Assembly (NCBI GenBank): GCA_965242785.1 | Contig: CBDETA010000002.1 | Coordinates: 1 to 64,000 of the forward strand | Origin: Maricaulis sp965242785 | Lineage (GTDB): Bacteria > Pseudomonadota > Alphaproteobacteria > Caulobacterales > Maricaulaceae | Length of the DNA: 64,000 bases | Reading direction: 5' to 3' | Shown: piece after piece, positions 60,226 to 64,000 of the stretch | How positions within the stretch are numbered: the stretch's first letter is position 1 | How the letters are laid out: each line of letters begins with the position of its first letter | Notes under the pieces: generated by a model | Databases searched by the model: none | What the model saw: only the letters and a program-made list of their open reading frames with translations | What the model was told of the DNA's origin: nothing | Position numbers and translations under genes: made by a program

Positions 60226-60932
60226 CGCCGCCCCGCTGGATCCGCATGCTGGCGCGACCCCAGTCCCGCCTCTTCGAGCTGGAGGGTGAGCGCGGCGCGG
60301 CGGTTTACCCTCGCGGGGACCGTCGCAGGCGTCCGCTGGCGCGATTGGGCGCGCAGCAGTTTGAAGCGGCGCGCCGGGAAGGGCTTCTGGTTGCGGGCGA
60401 TGCCGGCTGGATACTGTCCTCCAAAGCGCGCGACATCCTGGCGGATGGTGGCGACCGCTGGCAGGCGCAGCACCGGGAGATGGAAAGCCGAACCGTGATC
60501 GAGGCGGATGGCGCATTCTTCCAGGCCAAGGCCAATCGGCGTGAAGGGCCCTTGGGGCGCTGGGTAGGAGAGATCTCTGCGTCGGAGCGCATGGCAGGCG
60601 AGCGCTTCCTGGCGGACTATCACCGATCGACCCTGACGCGCCCGGTCACGCGCAACTGGTCACCGAGCGCTCCGCGACGGGGCGAGGGCAGGATGTCCGG
60701 GCCGGAGGAGGCCACTGTTGCGGCGCTCGCGGCCAAGGACCGGGTGCTGGACGCTCTCGAACGACTGGGACCCGGCATGGCACGGATCGTCGAGGCCGTG
60801 CTGGTGCGCGAGGAAAGCCTGGCCGGCATGGAGCGCCGCTTCGGCTGGGCGCAGCGGTCGGGCAGGACGGCCGTGCGCCTTGCCCTCGCCAGGCTGGCAG
60901 AAATCTACGGAATTCCGGCGTCGCCGGACTAG
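60222..60932 (+). CDS. DUF6456 domain protein
   Basis: A 236-aa basic protein. The C-terminal DUF6456 domain reads KDRVLDALERLGPGMARIVEAVLVREESLAGMERRFGWAQRSGRTAVRLALARLAEIYG, a helix-turn-helix-like arrangement. An N-terminal part resembles a winged-helix (GAQQFEAARREGLLV..GWILSSKARDIL). Probably DNA-binding; alphaproteobacterial and uncharacterised. GTG start at 60222 overlaps the stop of the DnaA-like gene. The 3' end overlaps the convergent sufE by four bases. Confidence 0.78.
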   Translation: MTPPRWIRMLARPQSRLFELEGERGAAVYPRGDRRRRPLARLGAQQFEAARREGLLVAGDAGWILSSKARDILADGGDRWQAQHREMESRTVIEADGAFFQAKANRREGPLGRWVGEISASERMAGERFLADYHRSTLTRPVTRNWSPSAPRRGEGRMSGPEEATVAALAAKDRVLDALERLGPGMARIVEAVLVREESLAGMERRFGWAQRSGRTAVRLALARLAEIYGIPASPD

Positions 60933-61348
60933 GCTGCTCCGGCCGCCGCGCGGATACGGCCGATCATGGAGGCCAGACCGTTGGATCGTTGCGGGGAAAG
61001 GTGTTCACTGAGCCCGATCGTCTGGAGCACCTCGCGGGCGTCGACGGACAGGATTTCATCGGCAGTACGGCCCGAATAGAGCCGGAGCAGCAATGCGGCG
61101 AGCCCCCGCACGATGTGAGCATCGCTGTCCGCTCGGAAACGCAATGTGTCGCCGTCGCGCTCGGTCACCAACCACACCTGGCTGACGCAGCCCTTGACCT
61201 TGTTCAGATCGGTCCGCTCTTGCTCGGGCATGTCAGGCAAGGCCTTGCCCATGTCGATGAGGTAGCGGTAGCGCTCCTCCCAGTCTCCCAGGAGGTCGAA
61301 TTCCTCGACGATGTCGTCGATCTCGGATTGGATTTGTGTGGCCGTCAT
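60929..61348 (-). CDS. sufE: Cysteine desulfuration protein SufE
   Basis: A 139-aa protein. The sulfur-accepting Cys54 is in NKVKGCVSQVWL; DWEERYRYLIDMGKALPDMP and RGLAALLLRLYSGRTADEIL are family motifs. It takes persulfide from SufS for Fe-S cluster assembly. No suf operon is in the window, a common situation for sufE in this group. Confidence 0.93.
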   Translation of the reverse strand: MTATQIQSEIDDIVEEFDLLGDWEERYRYLIDMGKALPDMPEQERTDLNKVKGCVSQVWLVTERDGDTLRFRADSDAHIVRGLAALLLRLYSGRTADEILSVDAREVLQTIGLSEHLSPQRSNGLASMIGRIRAAAGAA

Positions 61349-61428
61349 ATCAGGGCCGACCTAGTGCGGCCCGAACGGCAAGGCAAGCCCTGTCATGGGC
61401 TCGCTGTCAGTCTGTGCAGTCGTCGCGA

Positions 61429-61698
61429 TCAGGACTTGCGCGGCTGATTCTGTTCCTGGATCGCGGTTTCGATGCGCGAAGCGGCCATGTCCGTCAGGAA
61501 TCCGCCCAAGCGCGCGGCTTCGCGGCCGGCATCGCAGATGGCTGCGTTCTGGGAACACCAGTCATTCACCGGCTTGCCGGCATCGATCCGGGTCTCGGCG
61601 ATATTGATGGGAAGATCGAGACTCTCCCCGGCGAAGTCACGCGGCACGAAGACACTGACGACGGCGAGCCAGAATCCTGCGCGAATGAGAAACATCAT
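61429..61698 (-). CDS. DUF5330 small secreted/membrane protein
   Basis: An 89-aa protein with an N-terminal hydrophobic segment (FLIRAGFWLAVVSVFVP) and a mature region with two Cys (NDWCSQNAAICDAGREAA) typical of the alphaproteobacterial DUF5330 group. Function unknown. ATG 61698 has GGAGG seven bases upstream; 61695 is also possible. The 240 bases upstream contain an AT-rich palindrome at 61841-61853. Confidence 0.72.
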   Translation of the reverse strand: MMFLIRAGFWLAVVSVFVPRDFAGESLDLPINIAETRIDAGKPVNDWCSQNAAICDAGREAARLGGFLTDMAASRIETAIQEQNQPRKS

Positions 61699-61944
61699 GA
61701 CCAAGCCTCCTTTTCTTATTGGCGCCGACGGTCACGCAAGTGACGTCTTTGCAGGATTGAGGCTAGGCAGAAATCCTCGCAATTGCACGCGATTCCGGGT
61801 TCTACGGCGAATAGCGTGCAAAATTGGATCAGGGTTTTTTCGTAAAATTTACGCGCAATTTTACTCAGTCCCATGGCGGGACACTTTTTGTTAAGAAATT
61901 GGTTTCCCTAACGCTCAAATGCCCCCGATCAGGGCCGCGGCCAC

Positions 61945-62964
61945 CTATTGGCCGGCAGACTCTGTTGCCAGGCAGCGCGACACGTCCAAGAGGGCGTGTT
62001 CGGCGATGCAGAAGCTGTCCTCATACTTGTAATGTCCGGCAGCCACGCATTGCTGAAGGTCAAGGCGGACCCAGGCGAGGCAGCGTTCGACCGTGGGATC
62101 GGACAGCAAATAGTCGATGGCCGCGTCGGTGTCGGTCTGGTCTCCCAGACCCTGCAGCGCGGCGATGGAAAGAATTCGGCCGATCCGGGTGCGGTCGGGC
62201 GTGGTCTGGGGGGCTCCCACCGTCAGGCTGAGCTGTGGGCTCAGGCTGTCATCGATCGGCGGCGTTGTGCTTTCGGCAAACAGGGCCGAGGCCGGCATGC
62301 CGGAGGCAAACCCCTCAGCAAGAGACACCCGGATGTCATCCGGCAGGTCGATGGGGGAGGGGTCGATCGTGGAGATGCGGGCCAGTCGGGTGCCGCGATC
62401 GCCGTAGACCCGGTTGGCCCAGCGCTCTGACTGCAGATCATAGGCCGCCGCCCGGTAGCGTTCGGATACTTCCGTGATCTGGGCATTGTCCTGCTGGACG
62501 GCGTCGACCACGGAGGTCTCGGCGTCGCCGGCGGAAGAGAAGCTGGTCGCAAATGCCGGATCATGCATCAGGCCGGACAGGGCCGCCTGCGGTCCGTAAT
62601 AATCGGCCAGCTCGCGCACTTCATCGATATACTCGGGGTGACGGGCGGCGACGATGGCAGCATAGGCAATCCAGGCCCGCACCAGCCGGTCCTCACCATA
62701 GAAGCGGTTGAGCCGGTCCATCGCCATGTCGAGATCCTCCGCCGAGCCGATCGGAGCCTGGCGCAAGTCAGCGATGGTCATGTGGTAGGCGGCATAGTCG
62801 CTGGCAGAGTCGCGCACGACGTCCGAGGCGGAAGGGGCTGGTTGCAACTGGAGCTGGGGCGCGGGAGCCCCGGTCTCAGATGGCGCCTCGACGGGAGGAT
62901 CGGCCGGAACCTCAGCGGACTGGGCCGATGCAAGTGCGAGTGCCAAAAGCCAAGACGTGAACAT
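61945..62964 (-). CDS. Secreted protein of unknown function
   Basis: A 339-aa protein with a signal peptide (cleavage near ASAQ-S), a Pro-rich spacer (to about residue 45) and a helical body (YHMTIADLRQAPIGSAEDLDMAMDRLNRFYG, AWIAYAAIVAARHPEYIDEVRELADYYG). The C-terminal 50 residues have four Cys (VERCLAWVRLDLQQCVAAG, DSFCIAEHALLDVSRC), likely two disulfides. I do not recognise a family. It is divergent from the PAS sensor. Confidence 0.7.
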   Translation of the reverse strand: MFTSWLLALALASAQSAEVPADPPVEAPSETGAPAPQLQLQPAPSASDVVRDSASDYAAYHMTIADLRQAPIGSAEDLDMAMDRLNRFYGEDRLVRAWIAYAAIVAARHPEYIDEVRELADYYGPQAALSGLMHDPAFATSFSSAGDAETSVVDAVQQDNAQITEVSERYRAAAYDLQSERWANRVYGDRGTRLARISTIDPSPIDLPDDIRVSLAEGFASGMPASALFAESTTPPIDDSLSPQLSLTVGAPQTTPDRTRIGRILSIAALQGLGDQTDTDAAIDYLLSDPTVERCLAWVRLDLQQCVAAGHYKYEDSFCIAEHALLDVSRCLATESAGQ

Positions 62965-63154
62965 GGGGAAGACTCCTAAGCCGAGGCTTCCATATTGCCC
63001 CGGCGCGCGAACAGCTCCAAGTACTCAGATCGGCTGAATCATGGCAAGGCTTTACCGTCCGAGTCTGTAAATAAACAAAGTTTAAGATTCAGCATTTGTT
63101 AACGCCGTGGGCGAAGATTCCCACTAGGAAAATGACCGAGTCGCAGCGACCACG

Positions 63155-64000
63155 ATGAGCCCGAAAAAGCGAGACATAACGGCCTCCCTGGCCCGTCGCG
63201 GCGGTCCGCTGGTCAACCTTGTGTGGATCGGAACCCTGCTCGCTGCGGCCCCGCAGATCTGGCCGTTTCTTGACGGAGCCGATTGGCAGCGCCTGTTGAG
63301 TCTGGCCGCAGTGGCTTTTCCAGCGCTGGCCGGTTTCGTCCTGATGCCGCGCATGGACCGTCCCTTCGAGCGCTTCATCCTCGCCATGATCTGGACCGGC
63401 TTTGCTGCGGTCGTGACGATCACGGGCGGGGGCATCACCGGTATCGGCGTTCTGGCTTTCCTGCTGGCCCCGGCCGTCGCAGCGGCCAGTGGCGAGCGGG
63501 ATGCGGTGATCAAGGCCGCCGCGCTTTCCGGGTTTGCCGCCATTCTGGTCGCCGTGCTGCAGGCCGCCGGTTTCATCGATCCCGCCCCGATGGCGGTCGA
63601 GATGTATCTGCCCTTCGTGACCGGTTGCGCGCTGATGATGGCGGCCGGTTTCGGTTTTGGCGCTTTGCGTGCCATGCGCGAGAGCGATGAGATGCGCCGC
63701 GAAGCCGAGCGGGGCCGGGTTCGCGCGCGGGCCTTTGATGCCGCTCCGGTTGCGCTTTTGGCCTGCGACAGTGATGGCGACATCCTGGCCGCCTCTCAGG
63801 GTTTGCGCAGCCTGTCGCCTGGGCTGCCGCGCGAGCTGGCTGGCCTGCCGGTCGCGGATCTGGGTTTTGACGAGAATGACCGTGCCGATCTGGCGGCGGC
63901 CGTCCGCCGTTCGGCCATTCGACCTCTGAGCCAGTCTCTGACCCTGCGCGGAGAACGTGGTCGTGAAGCGGATATCCGCTTCCAGGCGCATCCGATGCAT
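63155..64000 (+). CDS. Membrane-anchored PAS sensor (probable histidine kinase), N-terminal part
   Basis: Partial: 282 codons, running off the right edge. About six hydrophobic segments (residues 18-170, LVNLVWIGTLLAAAPQIWPF to LPFVTGCALMMAAGFGFGAL) are followed by a linker helix and a PAS-like fold (ARAFDAAPVALLACDSDGDILAASQGL..). The layout is that of hybrid sensor kinases; the kinase domain is not visible. The ATG at 63155 has no ribosome site and overlaps the stop of an eight-codon frame starting at 63132, so initiation may depend on coupling. Confidence 0.7.
   Translation, partial: MSPKKRDITASLARRGGPLVNLVWIGTLLAAAPQIWPFLDGADWQRLLSLAAVAFPALAGFVLMPRMDRPFERFILAMIWTGFAAVVTITGGGITGIGVLAFLLAPAVAAASGERDAVIKAAALSGFAAILVAVLQAAGFIDPAPMAVEMYLPFVTGCALMMAAGFGFGALRAMRESDEMRREAERGRVRARAFDAAPVALLACDSDGDILAASQGLRSLSPGLPRELAGLPVADLGFDENDRADLAAAVRRSAIRPLSQSLTLRGERGREADIRFQAHPMH

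Noticed and set aside
63080..63110. Possible CtrA site (TTAA...TTAA) before the PAS sensor
   Set aside because: The two TTAA half-sites are 13 bases apart instead of the seven of the CtrA consensus known from Caulobacter.

Overview
The window is a high-GC, gene-dense chromosomal segment from an alphaproteobacterium. Several small families point there: TIGR02301, DUF1499, DUF2336, DUF3667, DUF5330, DUF6456, a stand-alone DnaA domain IV, and the xseB-ispA-dxs-tlyA order. The stalked marine Hyphomonadaceae/Maricaulales are the best guess, but this is inference from gene content. I see no rRNA, CRISPR array, insertion sequence, phage or plasmid module. Two tRNA genes lie back to back in the middle.

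Layout. 1-8.0 kb is almost all minus strand: the start of an efflux adaptor, a TIGR02301/NUDIX pair, 3-hydroxybutyrate dehydrogenase, a GIY-YIG protein, YaaA, an FAD-linked oxidase with a Sua5 threonylcarbamoyl-AMP synthase, and a tight YceI / cytochrome b561 / YceI operon. 8.1-13.4 kb holds an acyl-CoA dehydrogenase, a multi-hairpin repeat, a small operon ending in a signal peptidase I, an HSDL2-like SDR, and two tandem 35-codon membrane micropeptides ending in GGSPYGF, each behind a CRP-like palindrome. 13.5-19.9 kb is a plus-strand run: SET protein, HDAC-like deacetylase, phosphatase, then the isoprenoid set xseB, csaA-like, ispA, dxs, tlyA. 19.9-27.7 kb has two secreted glycine-zipper proteins (one with long RG/DR repeats), aroC, a J-domain protein, pdxH, a DUF1499 protein, a metallo-hydrolase and an ATP-grasp-like protein.

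27.7-36 kb carries a peptide ABC transporter split into oppBC and oppA around two paralogous secreted proteins on the other strand, then a DUF3667 membrane protein and SppA. 36.2-36.6 kb has tRNA-Pro(CGG) and tRNA-Gln(TTG). 37-45.5 kb is one TonB energising locus: DUF3450, a long and a short ExbB, two ExbD, TonB, then TPR, TPR and a second TonB. Both the TPR and TonB genes are paralogous pairs of near-equal length. 45.6-49.6 kb (minus) has an S9 oligopeptidase, MsrB and an MFS carrier.

51.7-59.7 kb is the most striking system: a nine-gene ion-translocating cluster in the order MrpE-F-G, DUF4040/MbhE-like, B, C, D, D', small membrane protein, D''. It has no MrpA. The order is that of the archaeal Mbh membrane arm, with three antiporter-like subunits that all keep the TM5 Glu and TM7 Lys. 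Its MrpC homologue has a roughly 100-residue His/Asp/Glu/Ala/Gly insertion. The last 4 kb has a DnaA-domain-IV/DUF6456 pair, SufE, a DUF5330 protein, a secreted protein and the start of a membrane PAS sensor.

Most adjacent same-strand genes are separated by a few bases or overlap as ATGA/TAATG, so operons are long. Clear Rho-independent terminators mark several operon ends. Long open frames antisense to real genes are common because of the GC bias and are not annotated.
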